From assembly GCF_032854445.1 (NCBI RefSeq), contig NC_088303.1:34575265-34639264 (forward strand): a stretch of 64,000 nt of DNA, read 5' to 3'. Below, in pieces: positions 1-11,600 of the stretch. The notes under the pieces were generated by a model. That model was not told the DNA's origin. It searched no databases and saw only the letters and a list, made by a program, of their open reading frames with translations. The DNA is from Liolophura sinensis. Lineage: Eukaryota > Mollusca > Polyplacophora > Chitonida > Chitonidae. Numbering within the stretch: position 1 is the stretch's first letter; every line of letters starts with the position of its first letter. A program made the position numbers and the translations under genes.

Positions 1-760
1 CTTTTACCAGACCAGGCACCTCCTTATTTTCCCTTTGCTCTCACACAATACCTTGCTGTATGTCATCACAGTGAGTTACATACATGTACCAGACCTGGCA
101 TCGCTGCACTTATCCCCTTCTCTCCCTTTTACTAGACAATGCATCTCAACACTTTCGCTTCTTTCTCACACAATACCTAGCAGTACTTCACAACAGCTGT
201 CATCAAGACAAAAATTATGAGCAGCCAAGGATAGCTCACTGTATGTAAGACAATACAATCTGCCGAAAAAGTTTAACATGTTGGTTTCCTGGATGAAAAT
301 CCACAAAGTAAAACCCAGCCCTCAAGACATATTCTTGACCTTGAACGTAACAAACTATGTACTGTAGTCTGACCTCAACAACACATCGAAATACATGGAG
401 ACTGTTCACCTAACCCAAGCCTCATAAAAGAAATCCATCTGGAAACTGACACAGACAAAGAGAAATTCCCACATCATCACAGTGCTGTTCTCTAGCTACC
501 TACAAGGGAAGGAAATTTGTAACAACAGAGCCCTCTACCTACATGAATAACAATGCCATCTATGACTGTTCATGATGAACTTGTTATGTTATTGTAATCA
601 GTCATACAGGTACTGGGCACTACTGTTTCATGAGCTCATGAGTAAGATTTGCTTCCCTTTGTATATCGTCGGCGAACCCCATTCCTCCCAATACTTGGAA
701 ACAAGCTAACAGAAAGGTTCCTGTCTTTTTTATCACTCCAAAAATTGTGGGAGATCTCAC
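1..760. other. SDF4 intron sequence at left edge
   Basis: This stretch follows the donor of the last visible SDF4 exon (GT at 760-759 on the minus strand). I see no coding block resembling the missing C-terminal EF-hands, no SINE and no RNA gene. It is most simply the next intron, running off the window. Confidence 0.6.
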
Positions 761-3700
761 CTATTGCTCTCATGATGTCACTTGCCATGGAGTTCAGCAT
801 AAAGGCACTGTGCTCAGGGTGGCGGAAGGCCAGGAACTCATTGGCTGACAATCTGTTATCCACTGGTGCCTTATCAGCGTCAGACCAACGGAACTTGTAG
901 CGCATCAACTCGTCCTTGTCTGAGAAAAAGGAAATGAACAGGTTCATGCTCTGATGCCAGGCGCAGCTGCTTTGCTTAGTTGGGTTTTGGATTGAAATCC
1001 TTTTCGGTGGTAAGCATAACACACACTATAAAACACAAGTATGTGCAATGGCAGCAAAGCGAATGACATCCCAATTTTACTGCATATATGGTTCTGTACA
1101 TTGCCTCGAAGACTGTTCGCTTGGTTAAAATCTAGCTGAACAGTCCCATTTTTTTATTGGCACCCCTAATATGGGCATATATACAGGAGAAAAGAGAAAG
1201 AGGATTACAGTTTCATTTACAGACATTTTCCATATTTGCACATTCACGCTGAGGTCATTCTATTCAATTTCACATCAGCTGCCATTGAGTTATTATGAGA
1301 CAAATGTTTTTCTCAGTTTGTGCAAACGTCAATAAAGAGAAAGTTGTAACAGCTAAGAAATTTATTTATTTATCTGATTGGTGTTTTATGCCGTACTCAA
1401 GAATATTTCACTTATACGACAGCGGCCAGCATTATGGTGGGAGGAAACCAGGCAGAGCCTGTGGGAAACCCATAAGCACCTGCAGGTTGCTGTCAAGACC
1501 TACCCACATACAACCGGAGAGGAAACTAGCATGAGTTTTAAACAATTACTACTGTATCTGACCAATACTGTATATTCAACTTATATCCTACATGTACTAG
1601 AAAAATATAAGCTTTAGCACCAAAACTAACGTTTAATGATTTTTACTAGCTCCCAATACACACTTTATGGCGCAAATTTTCAGGACAGTAAATAGAGACA
1701 GTGGGCACCTATGTATGAGGAAACGGTATATATAAGTAAAGACAACAAATAATATAAACAGTTATTTAGAGAGACGGGTGGGACATCAACTTAAATGGAA
1801 ATAGATGCGTCCTCGACTTGCACCTGATTGGATAAAACGGATACCATGGCGCCACTTTCGATTGTATCAATAAATGTGAGTGATCTTGCTTACTTTAAAC
1901 TGTGATATCTCAGTTGTACAATATCACAAAGATAAAGTTATGCTTTTCAAACTTATTGTGTGAAACTTTATTGATGCATTTTTATAAAAATACATTTGGT
2001 CTAGTGTTGTCTTTTCTTTTAAAAAGTTTGCTGATTACCTGACTGCTCCAGCTCTATTGTATCGTAATCTGCCAGGTGCTTCTCAGCTCGGTCACTGTCA
2101 TGACCATGAACCACCAGGAACTGTTTGAAGTACTCGTTCCACGTGATAAAACCTGTCAACACAATCAGCACATGGTCATTATAATCATAGTAAGACTATC
2201 ATGTCTACAAAAACATTGGAGCAGGCCATGGTCAGTTGCTAAGGTGCTTGCCTTCAACCCTTTGGAAATATGAGGTGTGGGTTGAAATCCGGGCTTGGAC
2301 AGGGAATTTGTAAACTTTCCTCCACTCTCACTCTTTGTAAGGTCTTAGTGACAATAAGCTGTAAATTTGATATCCATAGGGCCGCTGCAGTTTAATGTTC
2401 ACAAGTTGAAGACCATTATTCATGTTTCAATGCAATTTGTCTACGGTATCAACATGCAAGACTATATTTCTATGTATATACTACATTACAGAGTTAAATT
2501 CATTACCGTGTCAAATGTAGTTCAAAGGTCACGATAGCTGTTGTGAATTTTTGTCTCAAAATCACCTATTAATGGGTCAGGCAGCCCAGTTTGACTGTAA
2601 TTCACAGAAAACTCACCATCGTGATCTGGATCCAATAATTTAAAAATTCTATTATTTTCACTTAGTGCTTCATCCAAATGTTCCTGGATTTTCTGTCCAA
2701 TCCATCTTTCAACTTCATCAGGGGATAAAAAATCATCTTTATTTTCATCTGCACTGAAAGAAAAGGAGATTGTCTGATATCACTTCTATCCACACATTGT
2801 GTATAATTTACACATCTTAAGTCATGTATTACTTCACATGTTTATCAATAATAGTCACTTTTTAATTTGCATTTTTCTGTATTTTAATCACTTTTATCCA
2901 CAACATTGTATGCTTACACTAGAGTGCATTATCTCATCTAGAAAGAAAATCTGACTGATGGGGTTTCAATACTTTCCACTTTCTCTGGGAATCCAAAAAT
3001 CGCTTTCTTGTTATCACTCATGTAATCCAAAACTAGGGAAATCTGCTTAGTTCCCATCAAAAAAAAGACACATCCAAGCTTATAGTTTTATTACAATACA
3101 CATTGTTTCTGACAAGTAAAATAATAAACATGGAATCGCAAACACCTGTTCACTGCTATATGAATCAAACCCTTCACCTAGAGCAACAGTTTAATTATAG
3201 CAGATATGGACAAGCTTCTTGTGAATTCCTGCAAAGCAAGTCTAGAGAAAACTATTCAGTTTCTTGATGATGAAAATATAGCCCACATGGTGTAACTTCC
3301 ATTAGAACATATAGTGAAGGGCTATGTCACCAAAGAAAATGCACTTGACATAGTATTGCAACCAGATTTAAAGACAGGCCACTGTGGTTTATTGCGGCAG
3401 TCAAGAATGTGGGGGAACAGAACTAGACAGAGACTAAATTTTGCTAAAGAGCTGGTCTGATATCTCAGCCTTGGTGTCACACTGAGGTGACAAGCACAAT
3501 TCCAGCTCTCAATAGTTTGGCTCCAGCAAAGGGTGCTGCTTTACACACTCCTGAACACCCTGGTTTCCTTAAATGGTTACAGATCCTTGAGAATGAGAAG
3601 ACCAATCATTGTTCATAAATCAGCCTATTTAAGTGTTCATTAAGTAATCCCAGTCTGACGTTTACTCCGATGTTGAATGATATGTGCTTGGGTTTCAAGT

Positions 3701-5039
3701 TAATGTTTTTTGTTTCGAGTTCCAGTACTTTCAAAAATGAATATTGGTGGCAGAACAATTTTCACTTTTCATTATCATTATTTTATGATGATGTCACCTT
3801 TTGTGACATTTTCTAATGAAATAATGAATTCTGATGAGGGGGTCAAAATGATGTGCGGATTATGACAGCAATCAAATGTCACTTTCAACAGTCCTTCCAT
3901 GAGGTGTCTCTTACTGCAAGCCTCTCCATGTGGTCGCTGTGCCCTGTTCATGCTGGCTTCCTCTTCATATGTATGTGGGAAGGCCTGTCAGCAACTTGTG
4001 GATGGTCATGGGTTTCAGCCAAGCTCTGCCTGGTTTCCTCCCAATATAATGCAGGCTGCTATGGTGTTGTCGTATAAGTGAAATATTCTTGAGTAAAGCG
4101 TAAAACACCAATCAGATAAATAAATTTGTTGGCCGTCACACCTTTCTCTTGACTGACAAGCTGAGGAAAACAATTTGTTTCTTAGTAACTCAATGGCATG
4201 GGAGGTAAAGTTCAGCTTGAATGTACAAATATGGAAGATGTCTGTAAAGAGAAAGCAAAAAAATTCTTGAGTATGGCATAGAACACCAGTCAAAGAAATA
4301 AATATCGCAAGCCAGTCTCAATGCCAACATACTAAATGTGCTGCCTCGCTGGAATGTCATTTAAATGAACCAGACATGGCAGCCCATCCAGTCACAGTAC
4401 TGTTTAACCATGAACTGACATTGGGCCAAGCAGTACCTCTGAAGCGCCAAAGGAAGAACCAGAACTGTCAATTTTGGAGCTCTAGCAGTTCAGGAAATTG
4501 TCCAAGAATTGTCACAACAGTCAGGTTTAATGGGTCGAGTAAACCATTGATCATGCCGATGCACCGGCATGACAAACCTTAACGCACAGTGGATTGGGAC
4601 ATGTCAGCTCATTGGTCAAGGCCTAATGATCAGGGCGAGCCAGATCTTTAACCATGTGAGCCTGTGAGAACCCAAAAGGAATTAAATCTTACTTCATAAA
4701 GATGTCTTGTAATTTTGACTCTACTTCTTGTTCCACTCCATTTTGATGATTTCCAAGAAATACCTCCTTTTGATAATCTTTGTTAAAATGTCCATCTTGT
4801 TCCATTTTGACACCTCCCAGATGATCCGGCGGTTTTAACTTCTCCACATCTAGTTTCATGTCTACTTCTTTTTGAAGCTGCCATTTAGCTAAAAGTTTGC
4901 TCTTTTTGATTTCAGCTTCCAACATTTCTGTTGTTTTGTTTATTGCTCGACTCTCCGCCTTATGCACAGTCCATAGACACATAGTTATCAGCACAGTCAG
5001 AGGAACAACGTACACACAAACATTAGTATGACCATTCAT
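761..5039 (-). CDS. SDF4: SDF4/Cab45-like EF-hand calcium-binding protein (3' part off window)
   Basis: Four exons read on the minus strand: 4693-5039, 2617-2753, 2039-2152 and 761-919. All junctions are GT-AG and phases agree (2, 1, 1, then 1 at the last donor), giving 252 codons. The start at 5039 (MNGHTN) is followed by a hydrophobic signal segment at residues 7-25; an in-frame ATG at 5069 is an alternative start. Residues about 70-95 (PPDHLGGVKMEQDGHF) match the vertebrate SDF4/Cab45 signature I recall. EF-hand loop 1 is DENKDDFLSPDE at 118-129, loop 2 is DPDHDGFITWNE at 157-168, and loop 3 near 213-227 is degenerate as in the family. FLAFRHPEHS at 229-237 is another family block. Cab45 is a lumenal Golgi/secretory-pathway protein that binds calcium and helps sort secreted cargo (family knowledge). 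Human SDF4 is about 360 aa, so roughly 110 C-terminal residues with the remaining EF-hands should lie left of base 1. Nothing in 1-760 continues the frame. The gene is divergent from cyclin L, 573 bp between start codons. Confidence 0.93.
1357..1533 (-). repeat. tRNA-headed SINE, 5'-truncated copy
   Basis: In plus orientation it starts with a TTTATTTATTT tail complement, then GATTGGTGTTTTATGCCGTA, CTCAAGAATATTTCACTTAT, the GTGGGAGGAAACCAGGCAGA core and a CCGGAGAGGAAA end. It is the same sequence as the full copies at 29708 and 34698 but lacks the tRNA-like head. It lies in the SDF4 intron between exons 3 and 4. Confidence 0.85.
2212..2400 (+). repeat. second tRNA-like SINE family, copy 1
   Basis: CCATGGTCAGTTGCTAAGG resembles a pol III A box and GGGTTGAAATCC a B box. 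They are followed by GGGCTTGGACAGGGAATTTG and GTAAGGTCTTAGTGACAATA. A related stretch lies on the minus strand at about 46935-47062. It sits in the SDF4 intron between exons 2 and 3. The exact ends are not defined. Confidence 0.55.
3925..4127 (+). repeat. tRNA-headed SINE, diverged copy
   Basis: Reads CATGCTGGCTTCCTCTTCAT, GGAAGGCCTGTCAGCAACTT, GGATGGTCATGGGTTTCAGC, GTATAAGTGAAATATTCTTG, then an AATCAGATAAATAAA tail. It is a diverged copy in SDF4 intron 1. Part of the tRNA-like head (GGTCGCTGTG) remains. Confidence 0.85.
4255..4308 (+). repeat. SINE tail fragment
   Basis: AAATTCTTGAGTATGGCATA, then GAACACCAGTCAAAGAAATA, repeats the 3' end of the element that ends 130 bp upstream. It is either a separate 5'-truncated insertion or a duplicated tail. 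Confidence 0.6.
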
Positions 5040-5195
5040 TTTGTTTGCTATCATTGTTACGTTATACACATATTTTTTTCGGCTTTCGGAGGGCTGTGAA
5101 AAGCAAACTGGTGTTGTTGTAATTCACATTTGTCTTCCTGTTAAATCTCTTCTTATGTCATGTTTCCTGGACTATGTGTACTATTTTGGGCAGGA

Positions 5196-5203
5196 TTTAT
5201 ATA
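5196..5203 (-). promoter_or_regulatory. TATA-like box facing SDF4
   Basis: TATATAAA on the minus strand, about 157 bp upstream of the SDF4 start codon. The spacing fits a TATA box with a short leader. No transcript data support it. Confidence 0.35.
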
Positions 5204-5330
5204 TAAAAAAACAAGAAACACGACTCAAGTGACTGTCTCAAATTAGGCAATTAATGCAAGTTTAGATTTTCACTCAAAAAAAATTAGTTTACGTTCCACT
5301 GACTTCGTCCACAACAAGTTCCCGATAAAA

Positions 5331-5360
5331 TGACGTCACTTGACCGATTTAATGACGTCG
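5331..5360. promoter_or_regulatory. paired CRE/ATF sites in the divergent SDF4-cyclin L promoter
   Basis: A perfect palindromic CRE, TGACGTCA, lies at 5331-5338, and TGACGTCG at 5353-5360, 22 bp or about two helical turns from start to start. Both are central in the 573-bp gap between opposite start codons. CREB/ATF proteins bind this motif (established); its use here is inferred. Confidence 0.6.
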
Positions 5361-5455
5361 GGTACTCGCACTATTTTGCACTGAGCACGCAAAAATACAC
5401 CACCCAAAGTAAATAGCGCCGCATGAGCGATTGCTTAAATGCGATAGTAATTGGA

Positions 5456-5461
5456 TATAAA
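5456..5461 (+). promoter_or_regulatory. TATA-like box facing cyclin L
   Basis: TATAAA follows an AT-rich stretch and precedes the cyclin L start codon at 5613 by about 150 bp. It fits a short 5' leader, but the start site is not otherwise shown. Confidence 0.4.
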
Positions 5462-5612
5462 GGCGATTTGTAATTCCAGTGATGTACACATTACTCTATC
5501 TTAAAAGCTCGGATAGGAGAGTTTCGATTGTTATTTACCCTTTACTGAAAGAGTCCGGATGTTACAAGGCGTACGAATGTTAACGGGCTCATCGTCCTCA
5601 AAACGTTGTGAA

Positions 5613-8600
5613 ATGGCCGACGAGAAGCAAGGGCCTACTCTTGTGCGCGACTTTAGTGAGGTTATTTTAACTTTAGATAATGTGCTTATCCCACCTGATA
5701 AATTGTCTCCAACACCTTCACTTCAAGATGGGTTGGATTCCGAGACAGAGACGGATTTGAGAATACTAGGATGTGAACTTATACAGACGGCAGGGATCTT
5801 GTTAAAACTTCCTCAGGCAAGTCGCCATTTTGGTTTTTGAAAATCTTCACATGTAGTGTGTTGTTTTTTGTACGGTTTCATTATAAGTTTTCTCTGCATA
5901 TTGTTTGATGAGCTTAGCGAAATTTGATGTTATCATTTGTTGTTATTCTTTTTGTAGGTCGCTATGGCTACGGGACAGGTGCTTTTTCAACGATTTTATT
6001 ATTCGAAATCCTTTGTAAAACACAACATGGAGGTAAGTTCTTGTTTCCCACAACCATTTTCATTAAACCTTGATTAGATATCAACTGAAAGCTTAACTGT
6101 TCTACAAATTATAATGGTATTGTTTATAGCTGATGATGGGAAGGAGACACACCCACAGAATGGATGAGACAGCACTAGTGTGTACAAGTGTACTCATTCT
6201 CGTGGACAATTTACTTTGCAGGTGTTGGCCATGGCTTGTGTAAACCTCGCCTCTAAAATTGAAGAGGCTCCCAGACGCATACGGGATGTTATCAACGTGT
6301 TCCATCATGTCAAACAAGTACGAAATGGAAAGTAAGTATCTGTCTTATTTTGGTATTGGGTGCTATAAAAAAAAAGAAATGGTATTTTTGTCCTTGATGT
6401 ATATTTATATTGTACAAGTCAAACTACATAAGTCAATGCAAAGGAAATGCATTGATCACTAGTAACCATATGCAAGGCTCGTAAACAATTGTATGTTTCC
6501 CATCATGTGGGTGGAACATATAAATTTTTATTTTTTGTAGATTGTAAGCCCTCAGTAATCATTAGACCCATACAAAGGTGTGCTTATTCTGTTGCACTCC
6601 ATTTCTTTATTAGGCTTCCTTGCAATAAGCCTTGCGATCATTGCTGCCCTTGCTGTGGTTTGTAAGACCAAGTCAGTTATTATCAGCATCACTCTCTGTT
6701 AGTTTCTCTGTGATGTGAGGGGTGTGATTTCCTGAAAATTCCCCCCCCCCCCCCCTAAATTTTATTTAGGTGCAGGGGCAAATTAATCTGACCTTGATAA
6801 TCCCCCCAGAGGATATGAATAGGTGGTCTTACATGAACTGTGTGGTGCCTTATTTCAAGGGGTTTTTAAGTAATAAAATTATTTGCAAATAGTTTGTTTT
6901 CAGATTTTCAAACCAGAGAAGGAAATTATATGTAACTGATGGATGCCTCTGTTTTAATGTCTTCGTGTTTTGATTTTATAGCAAAATGCCCACATTTTCT
7001 CTGCCTAGAATTTACCTGTGATAGATTTATGTAAAATGATTTTAAAAAAAAAATGAATAGAAATTCACATTTTGTATAGAGAGTAGCTGTATTTACATGT
7101 TGTAGACACTCATGTAAGTGGTCTGGTGATAGCATTTAAATGTTTTCTTCTAAGAAATGACTTTGAAATATGGGGAGGGTCAGTTTATAAGAAGGGTTGG
7201 GTTGACTTACGTGGGTTTCACTTTATTAACACCACATTTTTTCTGCTGGTTTGCACAGCTACCCGCTGGAAATTAAACGGGAGAAGGGCCTCTGTTGTGG
7301 TTTGGACGTGAATGTCCACTCCTGAAGGGGTCTCTGAGTGTCCGTCATCTGGCGAATGGTTTGTATGGTAACATGGTATTCTCCATTTATCTGCAGTTGT
7401 AAAACTGTTCGTAATCCTCAACCTTTCAACCGAAAAGCACTTCACTGAATATTTAATTGAATATTACAGAAAGATGTGTTTGTTTAACTGTTTGGTCTTC
7501 TTACCCTCTGAAGTTCACTGTGCAAAGTCTTTGACCAAATCATCAATGGTTGCTTTAAATGTTGACACAGAAGGATATCTTAAGAATTGTGAGAACAATT
7601 TTAGGCATTTTTGCACCATTGTATTGAGCAATGTGATACATGATTAAAATTCCACTTTGTTGTCATGTTGCTACATTTATCAATACGCTATTCATTGGAC
7701 CGGAACTGAAGCCGGCGAGATGACTTCATTGATATTCGACAAGGCCATGGACATTCACAGATTATTGGACAGGATGTATTGAAACTAAACTCATCAGATG
7801 CATCTTCATGAAATGTGGAGGAGAAGCTGAAACCAAATCATCGCAGTGGTCCCTGTGCCCATGGAACAACACAAGAATGAAACCAGCTTATGATCAATTA
7901 TTACATGATACATTATGATGATACAAACAACAAAATAGCCTATCCAGGGAAATGTTTGCATGACCTAGACACAGCAAAAATACTTCCAACTTATTCATTC
8001 TTGATAATTCAGGCCCTGCCAGTCTGGTGAAGCTTAAGAGTAAACTGTTTACATTTTCAATCATACATATGGTTAATTCTAACAGTAGAGGTTTTTGAAA
8101 TATGTATAGAGAGGAATAGTTTAACTCGTTTACTCAACCTGCTCTTTAGTTTTACCTTACAGTTGTATAGTTTAATGCATACTTTTGCTTAAAATCATGA
8201 GTGGTCATGCTGACCTACTTTGGGCAAGAGTATTTCATTACAAAATTACAAGTACTTGAAATTTGCTTACGGAAATATTCACTTAGACATTAGGAAACCA
8301 GTTCATACAGTAGTGGCTGTGCATAGTGGAGAACATGCATCCTTTCCGAACTGTAATATATATGGACAGTAAACGTATATGTTTTGAGGGGTCAAAAATG
8401 TACAGGAAAGATAGGAAATTCCGTGGAATAGAACCTTTTCTGGATCTGAATCAATTCCCAGTTTCTACCACTGGTTTCTGTTGTCATGCATAAATATCGC
8501 TATGACTGAAAAAATTAAGTACTCCGTAAAATCAGAAGCATCCATGCATATATACTTTTATAAAGAACATTTAAGAGGTAGTGCAACACTTTTTTTTTGT

Positions 8601-11600
8601 ATTTTAAGTTGTAACATTTGTAATAGGGTTGTGCAAAGTGTTTAAGTTTAACGGTATTTATTGATAAATGTACCTGTTGCAATTAATGTGGCAGAACAGC
8701 ATAAAAATTTTTAATGTAAGTGAAGTCCCTTATATCTGGATGGCATCCATCTGAAGACGAACATTTCAGTTTCAATTGGTGTCTCTTTTTTGGACATTGA
8801 GATCTCCCCAACAAGTTCACTTATTGTATGAAAACGTTAGCAGGATTTGTGCCGTCTCTCATTATAATAATTTTGTTGCAATACGTTGTCTTGTAACTGT
8901 CTTCATTTCTGAGACATTTGTAAGTACAGTGTATTACTTCATACGAAGGCATAAGTAATGCCAGTAAGTGTTGGTTGTAATGCTTTGTTTTAACTGGGAA
9001 AGCTCAACTTAGCACCAACCATATATGGTTATCTTTTTATTGCAAATTCTTCTTTGTTTTATGAATTAAGTACAGCGTTAAACCCCAAGCACTCGCTCAC
9101 TCACTGTTGTATGAAGTGTATGCAGTTTACATTGTGATGTTCTTATTTTTGTAAGTGATTTTGAAGTATTTTTTATCTTACCAAAAAGCACTTCAGAGAA
9201 CTTGGTTCATTGATGAATGACACAACTTGATTTTTGTGGCTGTTTGATGCTAGATGTTTCCCATTGCCACACAGATTATTTATAGGGACTAAGCATCTGT
9301 CTTTTTTATTTTTTACGTTCAAACATTGGCTAGTCAAATTTAGACATGCGATCTTTTAACATGAGCCATCTATCGTCACTAAACAAGAGCATGTGTGAGA
9401 TACTGGGAGGTGTGGCAGCTATTGCAGATTTGAGTTTGTTTATCCTTAAAAGTTAAGTTGGCTTTGTTATATACACACTCAGACATCATGACAGGATATG
9501 GTGCCAAGAAAATTATTTTGTGTCCGATATTCTGTTTGTGGCTTAATGACCCATTAAAACATTCAACATTTTTTTACTAATGGTTGTTGATGATGGTTGA
9601 GATTAAGACTACGAAAGCTTTAAGACTATCCATTTGTTTTGACCTTAACTAAGATGTGCTTAAATCAGTCTAGGAAAAGAATGAGCATATTTTTCGTGAA
9701 ACTAATAACCATTAATATAAACAAAACAGGTCTCTGAGGTGTGATTTTTAAACTTGTAGAAGACTAGGAGTGGGATCTACACGTCCAAATTCATACTCCA
9801 GACTCGTAAATGTGGGTTAACATGCCTTGAATTCGAAGACCTGTAGCTGTGAAGTGCCATTTAAAAACCTCCCTACACATGTTCATAATGCACAAATAGG
9901 TTAAATTTGGCATAAAATGTTGATTACCAAAATTACATATGGAAAAAGAATGAGGAGTTTGTTCAGTTTAATGTGATTTTAAATGTGGGAATGTTTTTTC
10001 TTATAAATACCTCCATATTGCTGCAAAAATGCAGACGTGGTGTTAGTTCAGCTTATGTGGCTAGGACGTGAACGATAAGATACTTATACCACACACTTGA
10101 ACAATTTATATTTAGTCGTCACATTCTTCAGGGTGCGTATTTCATCTGTCCAGTGTATCTTTCCTCTGTATTTTCATATTGAAAATGAGTTGAATGTATT
10201 TCAAATGTTTGGCAACCCACTGCAGATAATTTTTGGATGTGCCAATGTATCTTATTGAATGACGTGCAGGTGTAAATTTGATGTTGCAAAAATTTGAAAT
10301 AAAGGAATTTAAACCTGTCTTTGTTTATGTACTGTACAGCTCATTTAGCAGTCAGTTGGAAGGTTGAGGATTAAAAAGGGAACACAGCAAAGGGTTCTGT
10401 GCAAATCGGTATGAAATTGTTTTATGGTAAACCTGTATTTGTCACCTTAAATGTGGACAACAATTTAAAATTGTATGTTTTCAGAACAATACAGCCTTTA
10501 GTGTTAGACCAGCACTATATTAACCTGAAAAATCAGGTTATCAAAGCAGAAAGACGGGTCCTCAAAGAACTGGGCTTTTGTGTTCATGTCCAGCACCCTC
10601 ACAAGGTAACCAATCTATACGTACATTAAAGTTACTACTATGACCAGCTTATGAAATGTAATGTTTCAGTGGTAAGAGCATAATGTTGTCTTGTTATCCA
10701 GGTTAAAACAAGTGTTAAAGAAAATTTATGATCTGCACAAATTCTTCACCAATATCTAAATCTGGCAAAGCTTTCAGTGTAACTTTAATCGGTTTGTGTT
10801 CTTTCTCCCTAGATAATTGTGATGTATCTGCAAGTTCTGGAATGTGAACGCAATAGGAAACTTGTGCAAACAGCATGGTAGGTATCCCTTTCTCATCACA
10901 ATTACAATGTAATTTGCCTTTGTATTTCAGAAAAGAACTAATCTGATTAGGGTGAATTAATTTTTGCCTTGCTATGTATAAAAATTTACAGTTTCACCCA
11001 TCACCCGTAGAAGTATGTGAATGAGGTAAGTTTTGTTGGTGACAAGCCATACCCTTTTATCTAGGACTCTCAAATCCGTCAATTTGAAGTATGTGTGTAA
11101 TGAATCAATTAAATGCAGTATTTTGTTACCTTGTATTAATTGTTCATTTTTCCTTTTTGCTACCCCAGCTAGGAGGGTAGAAGTGTTGCATTGCACCACC
11201 CCTTAGAACGGCAGGGAAACCTCGTACAAACCCCGCCATCGCCTAACAACATGCTCTCCACTGCCTAGCACCTTAGCCAGCCAACAACCCATCAGCGCCA
11301 TGAGGCTTGGGGACAAGGAGCAGCATGCCAAGGCAGCAGACAGTTTGACAGCAGTGGTTCCAGGACCTACAGCACCAGACCATCGCTACACGGAAACAAG
11401 TCTGAGTGTACTTGTGTAAAATCTCATTCTACCAAGTCTCTCCTGTGTACTAGTTTCCTTGATTGTAGAGTTAATTCTACTGTTCAAGAACTCTAAATCT
11501 AACTGCAGCCAGTGGCTGCCCCTTTTGAACTGGTTAATAATCATGTCTGTTTGTATTGTGAGCAGAAGACCTTGTGTAGGCTGTGTTCATTGTCACCGAC

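Noticed and set aside
636..1022. 128-codon frame as an independent gene
   Set aside because: Only 761-919 is coding (an SDF4 exon). The flanks are intron, and its ATG lies upstream of the acceptor.
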